Counted from the stretch's first letter, positions 32,882-42,791 are shown. The stretch: 64,000 nt of DNA from Methylohalobius sp964654415 (GCA_964654415.1 CAZZIP010000009.1:36396-100395), one strand, 5' to 3'. Numbers and translations are program-made. The notes: a model not told the origin generated them from the sequence alone.

Positions 32882-33393
32882 GGCAGCAGGCTGTGGATGT
32901 CGATCGGGGCGGCCTCGCGCTCCGCCTCGCCCTTGTCCTTGAAGGCCGTGGCTTTGCCGGCCACGCGCCAGAAGCTGTAGTTGGGAGACTTTCCCGGACC
33001 GTCGATGAGCAGGTGTTCTTTTTCGTAGACGAAAAAGCGGCGCTGCCTTTCGCCCATCTCAAAGTCCGGGATCAGTTGGATCGCCTCGGTGGGGCAGGCC
33101 TCCTCGCACAGACCGCAGAAGATGCAGCGGGAAAAGTTGATGCGAAATACGCTTGGATACCAGCGCCCGTCCGGGCTTTCGGCCTTTTCCACCACGATGC
33201 AATCGGTGGGGCAGACCGCCGAGCACAGGTTGCACGCCACGCACCGCTCCAGGCCGTCGGGGTCGCGGGTAAGGACGATGCGGCCGCGAAAGCGCGGCGC
33301 AAGAGGCGGCTTTTGCTCGGGATAGGAAATCGTGGCCTTGGGCAGGAACAGGCGCCAGAAGACGATTGCCAAGGAACGCAGCAGGCTGATCAT
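32878..33393 (-). CDS. nuoI: NADH-quinone oxidoreductase subunit I (two 4Fe-4S clusters)
   Basis: 171 residues. Ferredoxin-like motifs CVACNLCSAVCP (Cys51, 54, 57, 61) and CIFCGLCEEACP (Cys90, 93, 96, 100) bind clusters N6a and N6b. N-terminal amphipathic helix as expected. ATGA overlap with nuoH. Confidence 0.96.
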   Translation of the reverse strand: MISLLRSLAIVFWRLFLPKATISYPEQKPPLAPRFRGRIVLTRDPDGLERCVACNLCSAVCPTDCIVVEKAESPDGRWYPSVFRINFSRCIFCGLCEEACPTEAIQLIPDFEMGERQRRFFVYEKEHLLIDGPGKSPNYSFWRVAGKATAFKDKGEAEREAAPIDIHSLLP

Positions 33394-34319
33394 ATAAACA
33401 CCTCGACGTATGCGGTAACGACCAGGTTAACAAGGGCCAAGGGCAGAAGCCAAAGCCAGCCAAAGCGCATCAGTTGATCGTAGCGCGGGCGCGGCAGGGC
33501 GGCGCGGAGAAGCAAGTAGAGGACCACCAAGGCCGCCGTCTTGATCAGGAACCACGCCAAGGGTGGCAGCCAGCCCGGCCCCCACCAAGCTCCAAGATAA
33601 AGGGTGACGACCAAGGCGGAATTGAGCAGGACGCCCAGATACTCGCCGATGAAGAACATCCCGAACTTGATTCCCGAGTATTCGGTATGAAAGCCGGCCA
33701 CCAGCTCCTGCTCGGCCTCCGGCAGATCGAAGGGGGCGCGGCGGGTCTCGGCCACCGCGGCGATCAGAAACAGCCCAAAACCCAACCCCTGCGGCAGGAG
33801 GTACCAGCCCTCGCGCTGGGATTCGGCGATCGCCCTAAGGTCCAGGCTGTCTGCCTGCATCACTACCCCCATCGCCGCCAGCCCCATGAACACCTCGTAG
33901 CTAAAGGACTGGGCCGCAGCGCGCAGGCTTCCCAACAAGGGGTATTTGCTGTAGCTGGCGTAGCCGGCCAGCAGGGGTCCGTAGACCGAAAGCGAGGCCA
34001 GTCCCAAAATGACCAACAGGCTAAAGTTAAGATCCGCCACCCCCACTCCAGGGGCGAAGGGAATCAGGGCAAGGCCCACCAAAGCGGTGAGCATGCCTAA
34101 GGTGGGGGCGAGGACGAACACCGGCCGGTCGGCGAAAGGCGGAACCCACTCGTCCTTGAAGAACAGCTTGAGCGTATCGGCCACCACCTGCAGGAGGCCG
34201 AAAGGGCCGACGCGGTTGGGTCCTAAGCGCTCCTGCCAAAACGCCAGTAGCCGCCTTTCGACCCAGATCATCAGGGCGGCGGCAAAGAGCCCCCCACCCA
34301 GAACGCCCACCTCGTTCAT
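33390..34319 (-). CDS. nuoH: NADH-quinone oxidoreductase subunit H
   Basis: 309 residues from ATG 34319, eight TM helices. Quinone-chamber motifs WVERRLLAFWQERLGPNRVG, GLLQVVADTLKLFFKDEWVP and RRAPFDLPEAEQELVAGFHT, with EYSGIKFGMFFIGEYLGVLL. The open frame continues 18 residues further but ATG 34319 overlaps the nuoG stop and fits the family. Confidence 0.96.
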   Translation of the reverse strand: MNEVGVLGGGLFAAALMIWVERRLLAFWQERLGPNRVGPFGLLQVVADTLKLFFKDEWVPPFADRPVFVLAPTLGMLTALVGLALIPFAPGVGVADLNFSLLVILGLASLSVYGPLLAGYASYSKYPLLGSLRAAAQSFSYEVFMGLAAMGVVMQADSLDLRAIAESQREGWYLLPQGLGFGLFLIAAVAETRRAPFDLPEAEQELVAGFHTEYSGIKFGMFFIGEYLGVLLNSALVVTLYLGAWWGPGWLPPLAWFLIKTAALVVLYLLLRAALPRPRYDQLMRFGWLWLLPLALVNLVVTAYVEVFI

Positions 34320-36910
34320 CCTGCCTCCAAGGTAATTTTCAAATCCGGCGCAAACCAAGGCACTATTCCCCAAGGCAGCGCCGCCAGCCCGGGCCGCAGG
34401 CCAGGCACGATCGCAACCGGCAGGAACTCTTCCTCTTCCCAGCTCACCCGCACCCTAGCGCCGGCCTCAAGCCCCAGCGCGGCGGCGTCCTGCGGGCCAA
34501 GTCCCAGATAAGGCCTGATGGCGCGGGCGGAGATGGCCGGCGCGCGCAAGCTCAAGGGTTCGCTGCCAAACAGGTGGTAGCGCGGCACCACCTGAAACCC
34601 CGAGCCCTCAGAGGGCGCAGGGCGCGCTTCGGGAAAAACAGCCGGAGAAGGGATGGGGGGTTTAGCGTCGAACAGGCGCAGGCCTGCGTCTTCTTCTTCC
34701 CCCTCGGCGATCACAGCGCTGGGGTGGGAGTTCCAACCCGGCTGCCAGGCGATAGGACGCAGCGGCGGCGGCTGGCGGTGCCAGGGCAGCCCTTCCATGG
34801 TAAAGGCCAGGGGCGAATCGAGGTCTTGCGGGGGAGGCGGCTCGTGCATCTGCTCTGGAGCATAGAGGGCGGTGCGGCCGCTGTAGCGGTGCAGCTGGCG
34901 AGGGATAGGCCCCGGGCAGGAAAGGTCGAGGCCAGAGAGAGGCGGCAGCCAAGCGGCCAATTCCTGGGTCAGCGCTTTAAGGTCGGGCCAGTTCCCGGCA
35001 CCGGCAGCGGCGAGCCAGCGCCAGGCAGGGCGGCGGGCGCCGGTCGGGGGCTGCACCGCGTAAAAGCGCTGCGCCCTGCCCTCCAAGTTGATCCAGGTGC
35101 CGGCGTGTTCGACCCAGGGGGTAGCGGGCAAGAACAAAGTGGCGCGCGCGGCCGTCGGATGGTCCCAGGCGTCGATCACCACCAACCGCTCCAGCTTCCC
35201 CAGGACCGCGTCCAGGCGCTGGCGGGAGGTGCGCCGGTAGAGATCGTCCTCGAGCACGATCGCACCGCTGGCTTCCTTAGTCAGCCGCGCCAGCGCCTGA
35301 TCTAAGCTGCCGCCCCCGAGCAGAGCCGCTCCCAGGCTGTTGCACTCCGGGACCACGACCACCGTCTGGATAGCCTCCCCGCGCTTTGCCGCCAGCGCCA
35401 GGACGAGCGCCTCGGCCGCTTCCAAAAGGTCCTGGCTGCGGCACGAGACCCCACACACCACAAGCGGGTTTTCCGCCTCCGTCAGGGCCTCGGCGATGGC
35501 CGCCGCCTCAGCGGACGAAACCTTCCCCGCGACGGCGCGGGCGACGGCCAACGCCAACTCGGCGATCTCTTCCGGCGAGGCGTAAAAGCAGTAGCTGCCG
35601 ACCTCGTCCAAGCGGGTGGCGTAGGGGACGGCGAGAAACAGGGGAAAACGCAGTTCTACCCCCACCCCGGCGTCGCGCACCACCCCGTCCTGCCAGGGCG
35701 GAGCGCCCAAGGCCTCAGCGCGGGCACGAGCGCGGCGCCATACCGCCTGGCGCAGAGCCAAAGCCAGGCGCGGGGCGGTCTGGGTCAGGTCCTCGCCCAA
35801 CACTAAGATGGCGTCTGATTGCTCGCACTCGAGCGGGGCTGGAACCTTGATTTGCGAGTGCCTGATCAAGGCCAAAGCCTGACGGAGCAGGCGATGGTCG
35901 GGCGCATCCAGGCTGAGGTAAAAGTTCTCTTCCCCCACCAGCTTTTTGAGGGCGAAGTTGGCCTCCAGGCTGGCCCTGGGCGAGCCTATGCCGAGCAGCG
36001 GCCCGCAGGCCAGCCAATTCCTTAAGGTTTCCAAAGCGACCTCACCAGAGCAAGGCTTTCCGTCTAGCCGCGGTTCGGTCGGACAGCCGTTCACCGCCTC
36101 ATAGCCGAAGCGGCCGCGGTCGCAAAGGAAGTAACCGTTAACCTTGGGGTGGTAGCGGTTGACGATCCTTCGGACCCTTCCGGCCCTGGCGCCGGGGCTG
36201 GTGTTGCAGCCCAGAGCGCAATGGGGGCAAAGGCTGGGGGCGGATTCCAAGTCCCACTTGCGCACGTAGTGGGCGCTGAAAGTCTTGTCGGTGAACACCC
36301 CGGTGGGGCAGACCTCGACCAGGTTGCCGCTGAATTCGTTCTCCAAGGGGCCATCGCCAAAGCGGCCGAAATAGACCCGATAGCCTGAGGCGAAGGCCTC
36401 CAGATCGGTGCCGCCGGCGTAGTCGCGGTAAAAGCGCAGGCAGCGGTAGCAGGCGATGCAGCGGTTCATCTCGTGGTTGAGGAAAGGACCAAGGTCCTGG
36501 TTGCGGTGGGTGCGCTTTAGCCCCCGATAGCGGCGACGCACGTGGCCGGCCATCACCGTCATGTCCTGGAGGTGGCACTCGCCGCCCTCCTCGCACACCG
36601 GGCAGTCGTGCGGATGGTTGATCATCAGGCACTCGATCACCGCTTCCCGAAAGCGGCGCGCGCGGGGATGCTCCAGGCCGATGCGAAGCCCCGCTTTGAC
36701 CTGGGTCATGCACGCCATCGCCAACCGCCCTTTTTGATCCTGGGCATCCTGGAACTGGACTACGGCGCACTGGCGGCACGCTCCCACCGCCCCCAAGGCC
36801 GGGTGCCAGCAGAAATAAGGCAGGCGAAAACCGAGCTTAAGGCAGGTGGGAAGCAAGCTCTCGCCTTCCCGCACCCGATAGGTTACGCCGTCGATCTCGA
36901 TCTCAACCAT
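34316..36910 (-). CDS. nuoG: NADH-quinone oxidoreductase subunit G
   Basis: 864 residues from ATG 36910 (MVEIEIDGVTYRVREGESLL). Order of clusters: 2Fe-2S (GAVGACRQCAVVQF), the His-Cys 4Fe-4S site (HPHDCPVCEEGGECHLQDM), the 4Fe-4S pair (CIACYRC and later VEVCPTGVFTD), then the optional N7 site CPHCALGC with a distant Cys, so N7 is retained as in E. coli. The rest is the molybdopterin-oxidoreductase-like fold without cofactor. The start overlaps nuoF by 8 bases. Confidence 0.95.
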   Translation of the reverse strand: MVEIEIDGVTYRVREGESLLPTCLKLGFRLPYFCWHPALGAVGACRQCAVVQFQDAQDQKGRLAMACMTQVKAGLRIGLEHPRARRFREAVIECLMINHPHDCPVCEEGGECHLQDMTVMAGHVRRRYRGLKRTHRNQDLGPFLNHEMNRCIACYRCLRFYRDYAGGTDLEAFASGYRVYFGRFGDGPLENEFSGNLVEVCPTGVFTDKTFSAHYVRKWDLESAPSLCPHCALGCNTSPGARAGRVRRIVNRYHPKVNGYFLCDRGRFGYEAVNGCPTEPRLDGKPCSGEVALETLRNWLACGPLLGIGSPRASLEANFALKKLVGEENFYLSLDAPDHRLLRQALALIRHSQIKVPAPLECEQSDAILVLGEDLTQTAPRLALALRQAVWRRARARAEALGAPPWQDGVVRDAGVGVELRFPLFLAVPYATRLDEVGSYCFYASPEEIAELALAVARAVAGKVSSAEAAAIAEALTEAENPLVVCGVSCRSQDLLEAAEALVLALAAKRGEAIQTVVVVPECNSLGAALLGGGSLDQALARLTKEASGAIVLEDDLYRRTSRQRLDAVLGKLERLVVIDAWDHPTAARATLFLPATPWVEHAGTWINLEGRAQRFYAVQPPTGARRPAWRWLAAAGAGNWPDLKALTQELAAWLPPLSGLDLSCPGPIPRQLHRYSGRTALYAPEQMHEPPPPQDLDSPLAFTMEGLPWHRQPPPLRPIAWQPGWNSHPSAVIAEGEEEDAGLRLFDAKPPIPSPAVFPEARPAPSEGSGFQVVPRYHLFGSEPLSLRAPAISARAIRPYLGLGPQDAAALGLEAGARVRVSWEEEEFLPVAIVPGLRPGLAALPWGIVPWFAPDLKITLEAG

Positions 36911-38156
36911 AACCCTTAAGATAGCGCTCAAAGTCGGAGCGAAAGTATTGTAAAGCGCTTTGAAGCGGCGCCATAGCGCCCGGAGCGAGGGCACAGAAGG
37001 TATGGCCTGGGGCCATCCACTGTCCCATCTCCTCCAGCAGCTCAAGGTCCTCAGGGCGACCACGCCCAGCCACCAGGTCGCGCAGCAGGGTCACGACGTA
37101 AGGCAAACCGTCGCGGCAAGGGGTGCACCAGCCGCACGACTCACGCGCAAAAAAGGTTTCCAGGTTGAGCACCATCTTGACCGGACAGGTGTTCTGGTCG
37201 AGGACGATCAAGCAACCGGTGCCCAGGCGGCTGCCAGCGCGCTGCACCGAGTCGAAGTCGAGCGGAAGGTCTAAGTGTTCGGGAAGGAGAAACTCGGTCG
37301 AAGCCCCGCCTGGCAAAAAGCCGCGCAGGGTACGGCCAGGAAGCAGTCCGCCGGCATGGACTTCGAGGATCTCGCGCGCCGGGGTGCCCAGCGGCAGCTC
37401 CCACAACCCGGGGTTTCGCACTGGGCCGCTGACGCCGTAGAGCTTAGTGCCACCGTCGCCGCAGCGCGCCAAAGCGCGGTATCGCTCAGGTCCAAGGCGC
37501 AGGATATGGGGCAGGTTGGCCACCGTCTCTACGTTGTTGACCACCGTGGGGCAGCCGAACAGGCCGCAGCTTTGCGGAAAAGGCGGTTTGGCGCGCGGGA
37601 TGGGGCGTTTGCCTTCGAGGGCGTTCAGCAGCGCCGTCTCCTCGCCGCAGATGTAGCGCCCGGCGCTCAAGTGGAGGCGGATGTCTAAGGCGAAGCTGGA
37701 CCCCATGACCTTAGGACCTAGGATGCCCGCTTGGTAGGCCTCTTCCAGCGCCTGGCTCAAACAGGCAAAAGCCAAGCGGTACTCGCCGCGCAGGAAAACG
37801 AAGGCGGTGCAGGCGCCGATGGCGTAGGCGGCTATGGCCGTCCCCTCGAGCACCTGGTGAGGGTCGCGCTCCAGCAGGATGCGGTCCTTGAAGGTGCCAG
37901 GCTCCATCTCGTCGGCGTTGACGATGAAGTATTTGGTGCCCGGCGTTTTGGGGACGAAAGACCATTTCAGGCCGGTAGGAAAACCGGCTCCGCCGCGGCC
38001 CCGCAGGCGGGCGTCTTCGACCTGCTTGCGCACGCCGTCGGGGTCCATCTGGAGGGCAGCGGCCAGGCCGGCGTAGCCACCGCAATCGCGGTAGTCCGAA
38101 AGCGGCACCGGCTTGCCGTCGGCGCGGAAGCGGCCGGTCAAAGGCTTAACCTCCAT
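36903..38156 (-). CDS. nuoF: NADH-quinone oxidoreductase subunit F (NADH/FMN site)
   Basis: 417 residues. FMN/NADH loop RLRGRGGAGFPTGLKWSF and YFIVNADEMEPGTFKDRILL; the N3 cluster ligands are in ESCGWCTPCRDG plus the later Cys in HTFCALAPGA. It oxidises NADH. The start lies 11 bases inside the nuoE end. Confidence 0.96.
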   Translation of the reverse strand: MEVKPLTGRFRADGKPVPLSDYRDCGGYAGLAAALQMDPDGVRKQVEDARLRGRGGAGFPTGLKWSFVPKTPGTKYFIVNADEMEPGTFKDRILLERDPHQVLEGTAIAAYAIGACTAFVFLRGEYRLAFACLSQALEEAYQAGILGPKVMGSSFALDIRLHLSAGRYICGEETALLNALEGKRPIPRAKPPFPQSCGLFGCPTVVNNVETVANLPHILRLGPERYRALARCGDGGTKLYGVSGPVRNPGLWELPLGTPAREILEVHAGGLLPGRTLRGFLPGGASTEFLLPEHLDLPLDFDSVQRAGSRLGTGCLIVLDQNTCPVKMVLNLETFFARESCGWCTPCRDGLPYVVTLLRDLVAGRGRPEDLELLEEMGQWMAPGHTFCALAPGAMAPLQSALQYFRSDFERYLKGYG

Positions 38157-38625
38157 CGCCTCCCTCCAGCAGCAGGTCCAGGTTTTGCAGCGTCAGGCCG
38201 GTGATCAAGCGTTCGTTCACCAGCGCCGCCGGCGCCTGGTGGCAGGCGCCCAGGCACGGGTGGGGCAGCAGGGTGAAAGCGCCGTCGGCGCTTGTCTCCC
38301 CTACCCGGACGCCGAGCCGCCGGCACAAAGCCGCGGCCACTTCCTCGGCTCCTGCGAGCCAGCAGCTGACGCTGTCGCAATAGCGGATCACTTTTTTCCC
38401 CACCGGGCGGCGGTGGATCAGCGGATAAAAGCTCGCCAGGCCGTCGAGCCAGGCGGGGGAGAGGCCGAGCAACTCGGCCACCGCTTCCAGCCGGGCGTCG
38501 TCTATCCAAGAGGTCCTGGCCTGGACCAGGAGCAAGGCGTCTACCGCCGCCGCCTCGGGGCGCGGCCAGGCGGTGCGCATTTTAACGATGGTGGCGGTTT
38601 CCTCTGGGGTCAAGAGCTCGGTCAT
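38146..38625 (-). CDS. nuoE: NADH-quinone oxidoreductase subunit E
   Basis: 159 residues, thioredoxin-like 2Fe-2S protein. Ligands in RYCDSVSCWLAG and HPCLGACHQAPA hold cluster N1a. ATGA overlap with nuoCD upstream and 11-base overlap with nuoF downstream. Confidence 0.95.
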   Translation of the reverse strand: MTELLTPEETATIVKMRTAWPRPEAAAVDALLLVQARTSWIDDARLEAVAELLGLSPAWLDGLASFYPLIHRRPVGKKVIRYCDSVSCWLAGAEEVAAALCRRLGVRVGETSADGAFTLLPHPCLGACHQAPAALVNERLITGLTLQNLDLLLEGGDGG

Positions 38626-40361
38626 CGGTCCACGTCCGCCATCACGTAATCGATGCTGCCTAGGATGGCCACCAAGTCCGGGATCATCATCCCGCGGGCC
38701 AGCATCGGGATCATTTGCAGATGGGCGAAAGAAGGGGTGCGGATGCGGGTGCGGTAAGAAACGCTGTCGCCGTCGGAGATCAGGTAATAGCCGTTGGCCC
38801 CCTTGCTCGCCTCTACCACCGCAAAGCTCTCCCCAGGCGGCATCACTGGTCCCCAGCTGACGCTGAGGAAATGCTGGATCAAGGTCTCGATGTCGTGCAG
38901 GGTACGCGGCCTAGGCGGCGGCACTGCCAAAGGATGGTCGGCCTTGTACGGACCTTGCGGCATGTGTTTCAAACACTGGCTAAGGATGCGCAGGCTCTGG
39001 CGCATCTCCGCCACCCGCACCAGGCAGCGGTCGTAGCAATCGCCGCGCCGGCCGACGGGAACCTCGAACTCGAACGCGTCATAGCCGCTGTAAGGCTGCG
39101 CCTTGCGCAGATCGAAGGCCAACCCGGTGGCCCTAAGCCCAGGCCCGGTTACCCCCCATTCGATCGCCTCCTCGGTGGTATAAGCGCCTATGCCCTGGGT
39201 GCGGCGCTTGAGGATGGCGTTGGCGAGCACCAGCTTGTCGTACTCGTCCAGACGCCTGGCCAGCCAGGGCAGAAGCTCGCCCAGCTTTTTGTCCCAGCCT
39301 TCGGGGAGGTCGTAGGCGACCCCGCCGATGCGGAAATAGCTGGCGTGCATGCGCGCCCCGCAGATCGCCTGGGTGAGGTCGAACACCTTCTCGCGGTCGA
39401 CGAACATATAGAAAATCGGCGACATCTGCCCTATGTCCTGGGCGAAGGTGCCGTAGAACAGAAGGTGGCTGGCGATGCGGTAAAGCTCTGCGACCAGTAC
39501 CCGGATCACCTGGGCGCGCGGCGGCACCTCGATGCCGGCCAGTTTTTCCAAGGCCAGCACGTAAGGCAGGTTGTTGAGCGCGCCGCCCAGATAGTCGATG
39601 CGGTCGGTGTAAGGGATGTAGCTGTGCCAACTCTGGCGCTCGCCCATCTTTTCCGCGCCGCGGTGGTGATAGCCTATGTCCGGCACCGCGTCGACGATCA
39701 CCTCGCCGTCGAGCTTTAAGGCGATGCGGAACACCCCATGGGTGCTGGGGTGGTTGGGGCCGACGTTGAGGAACAGGTAGTCGAATTCCTCCCCGCCTTC
39801 CATGCCCCAGGCGGCTGGATCAAAGCGCAAAGCCTCCTGCTGCCGCCACTGCTCGGCTTCGGACAGGCGATACGGCCCCATTTCGGTGGCGCGCGCCGGG
39901 TGCTCCTTGCGCAGCGGATGGCCTTCCCAAGTGGGCGGCAGGAGCAGGCGCGCCAGGCGAGGATGGCCGCGGAAGCGGATGCCGAACAAATCGTAGACCT
40001 CGCGTTCGTACCAGTTGGCGCAAGGCCACAAGGAAGTGATGCTCAAGGCTTCGGGGTAGTCCCCCTGAAGGGGCAGCTTAAGGCGCAGGAAGGCGTTGCG
40101 CTCGAAGGAATAAAGCTGATAGACCAGGCTGAAATCGGCCGCCGGCAGCCCCGCGCGGTGGCGGCGCCAGCGCTCGTCCACCGCAGTCAGGTCAAACAGC
40201 ATGCGGTAAGGGGCGGCGATCCCGTGTTTGAGCCAGGACAAAACTTCCAGTAGATGGTCCTGGTCCAGCCACAGGGTAGGGATGGCGTCGGCGCAAGGCT
40301 GAAGGGTAAAGACCTTGCCGAAGCGCGCTTCGATCTCGGCCAGCGGGTCTTGGGCGATCAC
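38622..40361 (-). CDS. nuoCD: NADH-quinone oxidoreductase fused subunit C/D
   Basis: 579 residues, close to E. coli NuoCD (about 600). The NuoC part ends with FGIRFRGHPRLARLLLPPTW and the NuoD part starts at FLNVGPNHPSTHGVFRIALK, the quinone-site His loop, ending YVMADVDR. The start is GTG 40361, coupled to nuoB by GTGA; the reading frame extends about 100 residues further upstream as a shadow. The fusion is typical of gammaproteobacteria and some relatives. Confidence 0.94.
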   Translation of the reverse strand: MIAQDPLAEIEARFGKVFTLQPCADAIPTLWLDQDHLLEVLSWLKHGIAAPYRMLFDLTAVDERWRRHRAGLPAADFSLVYQLYSFERNAFLRLKLPLQGDYPEALSITSLWPCANWYEREVYDLFGIRFRGHPRLARLLLPPTWEGHPLRKEHPARATEMGPYRLSEAEQWRQQEALRFDPAAWGMEGGEEFDYLFLNVGPNHPSTHGVFRIALKLDGEVIVDAVPDIGYHHRGAEKMGERQSWHSYIPYTDRIDYLGGALNNLPYVLALEKLAGIEVPPRAQVIRVLVAELYRIASHLLFYGTFAQDIGQMSPIFYMFVDREKVFDLTQAICGARMHASYFRIGGVAYDLPEGWDKKLGELLPWLARRLDEYDKLVLANAILKRRTQGIGAYTTEEAIEWGVTGPGLRATGLAFDLRKAQPYSGYDAFEFEVPVGRRGDCYDRCLVRVAEMRQSLRILSQCLKHMPQGPYKADHPLAVPPPRPRTLHDIETLIQHFLSVSWGPVMPPGESFAVVEASKGANGYYLISDGDSVSYRTRIRTPSFAHLQMIPMLARGMMIPDLVAILGSIDYVMADVDR

Positions 40362-41002
40362 GGCAGGCGCTCGGGATCGGGCAGCCGGCGCAGGCTGCGG
40401 CGCTCCTGCGCCTTGCTGTCGCGCTGGCTCACCGGTTCGGCCTTCTTTACTCCCTGCGCGCCCACCACCCAGCTCAAAGGGCGTTTCTCCTGCCCCACCG
40501 CCTCCTGCAGCAGGATCAGGCCTTCGAGCAAGGCGTCCGGGCGGGGCGGACAACCGGGAACGTAAACGTCCACCGGCAGGAAGCTGTCCACCCCTTGGAC
40601 CACGCTGTAGATGTCGTACATGCCGCCGGAGTTGGCGCACGAACCCATGGAGATCACCCACTTGGGCTCCAGCATCTGGTCGTAGAGGTGTTTTAGGACC
40701 GGGGCCATCTTGCGGAACACCGTCCCGGAGATCACGATCAGGTCGGCCTGGCGCGGGCTGGCGCGGATCACCTCGGAACCGAAGCGAGCGATGTCATAGC
40801 GCGGGGTAAAAGCGGTGGCCATCTCCACGTAGCAGCACGACAGGCCGAAGTTGAACGGCCACAGCGAGTTTTTGCGGCTCCAGGCGATAAGCTCCTCCAG
40901 CTTGGCCAGGATCAGGCTGGGGCGCACTAGGTCGGCGTTGGTGTCGGCCTGCCCTGGGCCGGGGGCGGGGTCGTCGGCGGCGCGGCTGATCGACCAGCGC
41001 AT
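40358..41002 (-). CDS. nuoB: NADH-quinone oxidoreductase subunit B
   Basis: 214 residues from ATG 41002. Cluster N2 ligands: GLSCCYVEM (tandem Cys), ISMGSCANSGG and VPGCPPRPDALLEG. It receives electrons for quinone. Its ATG overlaps the nuoA stop. The C-terminal extension is longer than in E. coli and basic. Confidence 0.95.
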   Translation of the reverse strand: MRWSISRAADDPAPGPGQADTNADLVRPSLILAKLEELIAWSRKNSLWPFNFGLSCCYVEMATAFTPRYDIARFGSEVIRASPRQADLIVISGTVFRKMAPVLKHLYDQMLEPKWVISMGSCANSGGMYDIYSVVQGVDSFLPVDVYVPGCPPRPDALLEGLILLQEAVGQEKRPLSWVVGAQGVKKAEPVSQRDSKAQERRSLRRLPDPERLP

Positions 41003-41403
41003 CAGCTTCCCTCCAAAGCCTTCTGGCGCAGGGTACGCCAGTCCAGGATACCGCAACGCCAAAGATAGGCCAGGGCCAGAAAAAGGATCAGGACGAAAGC
41101 AGCCATGACCCAGAATCCAAGGATCCCACCCTCTCTTAAGGCCACCGCCCAGGCAAACAGGTATACCGCCTCCAGGTCAAAGATCACGAACGCCACCGCC
41201 ACCCGATAGAAGGGCACGTACAGGCGTAGCGGCAACTCCCCGGCCGGAAGGATGCCCGATTCGAACGGCGTCAGCGTCGCCCGGGTGCGGCTTCGGCCGC
41301 CCAAAAGCCAAGAAAACCCGAGCATCGCTGCGACCACGGCCAGGCTCAGGCCGAAATACAGCAGCAGGGAGCTTAGGGCAGGTTCCAGTTCAGCTGCGGG
41401 CAT
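41002..41403 (-). CDS. nuoA: NADH-quinone oxidoreductase subunit A
   Basis: 133 residues, three TM helices. Family motifs: TPFESGILPAGE (usually YECG) and PFYRVAVAFVIFDLEAVYLF. ATG 41403 is preferred over ATG 41409 because GGAG lies 6 bases upstream. First gene of the 13-gene operon nuoA-B-CD-E-N. Confidence 0.93.
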   Translation of the reverse strand: MPAAELEPALSSLLLYFGLSLAVVAAMLGFSWLLGGRSRTRATLTPFESGILPAGELPLRLYVPFYRVAVAFVIFDLEAVYLFAWAVALREGGILGFWVMAAFVLILFLALAYLWRCGILDWRTLRQKALEGS

Positions 41404-41427
41404 GACCATCTCCGCTGATAGAAGCTA

Positions 41428-41457
41428 AAGCTACCCCAAGATTTCTTTGCCTGTCAA
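41428..41457 (-). promoter_or_regulatory. Likely nuo operon promoter
   Basis: Minus strand: perfect TTGACA (41452-41457), then an 18-base spacer and TAGCTT (41428-41433), about 25 bases before the nuoA start. The -10 matches only half the consensus. It is the only promoter-like element in the 62-base gap between the aminopeptidase gene and nuoA. Confidence 0.5.
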
Positions 41458-41465
41458 CGTACCGA

Positions 41466-42791
41466 TTATCCGCTGACCGGGATCCTGGAACAGGCGAAAA
41501 ACTGCGCGAGCACCTGGATCAGGAAAGCGTGGTCGCAAGTTCCTGCGCTCTCGCGCACGCTGTGCATCGCCCATAGGGGATTGCCCACATCTATGCTGCG
41601 GATTCCCAAGCGCGCCGCGGCGATGGGACCGATGGTCGTGCCACAGGGAAGGTTACTCCTGTGGACGTAGCGCTGGAAAGGGACGCCTGCCTCCTCGCAC
41701 CAGCCGATGAACAGCGCCTGGGAGAAGGCGTCGGTGGTATAGCGCAGATTGGCGTTGACCTTGATCGCCGGGCCACGGTTGACGATCAGCTTGTGTTCCG
41801 GATCGTATCCCCAAGGAAAGTTGGGTTGAAAGGCGTGCGCCATATCGGCGCTGATCAGAAAGCTTGCCGCCAAGGCGCGGCGCAGCTCGCACGGCCCAAG
41901 GTCGAAAGCATCGCCTATCCTAAGCAGGCTGTCTTGCAGAAAACTGCCCGCTGCCCCTTTGAAGCTTTCTGAACCCACCTCTTCGTGGTCGAACAAAGCC
42001 AAAACCCGGGTCGCGCTCGCCTGCTCCTCGGCCAGCAACGCTTCCAGCGCCGCGTGGCAGGAGGCGAGGTTGTCTAGCCTGGAAGCGGCGATGAACTCGC
42101 CCTCAGGTCCCCAAAAAGCGCCTTTTTGGGTGTCGTAGGCACAAAGCTCAAAGCCCAAGATCGCCTCTTCTGGGCAGTCTATGCGTTCGGCCAACAGCCT
42201 TAGGAACTGCTGCGCGGGGGACAGTTCTTCTTCCAAGACGGCCAAAAGCAGCGGCAGCTCAGTCTGTTTGTCCAGCTTCAGGCCGGTTTCGTTGACCTCG
42301 CGGTTCATGTGGATGGCGAGGTTGGGCAGGCGCAACAAGGGTTCCTCGAAGTCCACCAGACACACCGTAGGGGTCTCGCCGCGCAAAGCCACCCGTCCAG
42401 CCAGGCTCAGATCGCGGTCGGTCCAGGTGGCCAGGATGGGGCTGCCGTAGACTTCTACCCCGAGCCTGAGCATGGGCTCGGCAGCGTGGGCCGGGTTGGG
42501 CTTGAGGCGCAGGCCAGGCGAGTCAGTGTGCGCGCCGACGATCCGGAAGCCGGCTTCTGGCAAAGGATCGGTGCCGACGCTAAAAGCGATCAGGGAAGAA
42601 TCGTCGCGCAACACGTAATAGCGCCCCATCGGTTCCAGTGCCCACAAGTCGCGTTCGTTCAGGCAGTGGAAACCTGCCTCTTCCAGCCATTCGGCCAAGG
42701 TGGCGGCGGCATGCCAAGGGCTAGGGGAGGCGTCGATGAAGCGCAACAGGTCTTGCGCCTGCTGGCGTTGGCTCGGATCAATCGGTGGCAT
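41466..42791 (-). CDS. apeB: M18-family aminopeptidase (aspartyl aminopeptidase-like)
   Basis: 441 residues, usual for bacterial M18. Metal and catalytic motifs: VGAHTDSPGLRLKPNP (His ligand), ALFDHEEVGSESFKGAAGSF (Glu base and ligand) and ISADMAHAFQPNFPW (distal ligands). A dodecameric, zinc-dependent cytosolic peptidase by family knowledge. The start overlaps the end of the macrodomain gene by 14 bases, so the two form a unit upstream of nuo on the same strand. Confidence 0.92.
   Translation of the reverse strand: MPPIDPSQRQQAQDLLRFIDASPSPWHAAATLAEWLEEAGFHCLNERDLWALEPMGRYYVLRDDSSLIAFSVGTDPLPEAGFRIVGAHTDSPGLRLKPNPAHAAEPMLRLGVEVYGSPILATWTDRDLSLAGRVALRGETPTVCLVDFEEPLLRLPNLAIHMNREVNETGLKLDKQTELPLLLAVLEEELSPAQQFLRLLAERIDCPEEAILGFELCAYDTQKGAFWGPEGEFIAASRLDNLASCHAALEALLAEEQASATRVLALFDHEEVGSESFKGAAGSFLQDSLLRIGDAFDLGPCELRRALAASFLISADMAHAFQPNFPWGYDPEHKLIVNRGPAIKVNANLRYTTDAFSQALFIGWCEEAGVPFQRYVHRSNLPCGTTIGPIAAARLGIRSIDVGNPLWAMHSVRESAGTCDHAFLIQVLAQFFACSRIPVSG

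Noticed and set aside
38622..40661. 679-residue reading frame covering nuoCD
   Set aside because: Residues before GTG 40361 overlap nuoB and do not resemble NuoC. The GTGA overlap gives the normal length.
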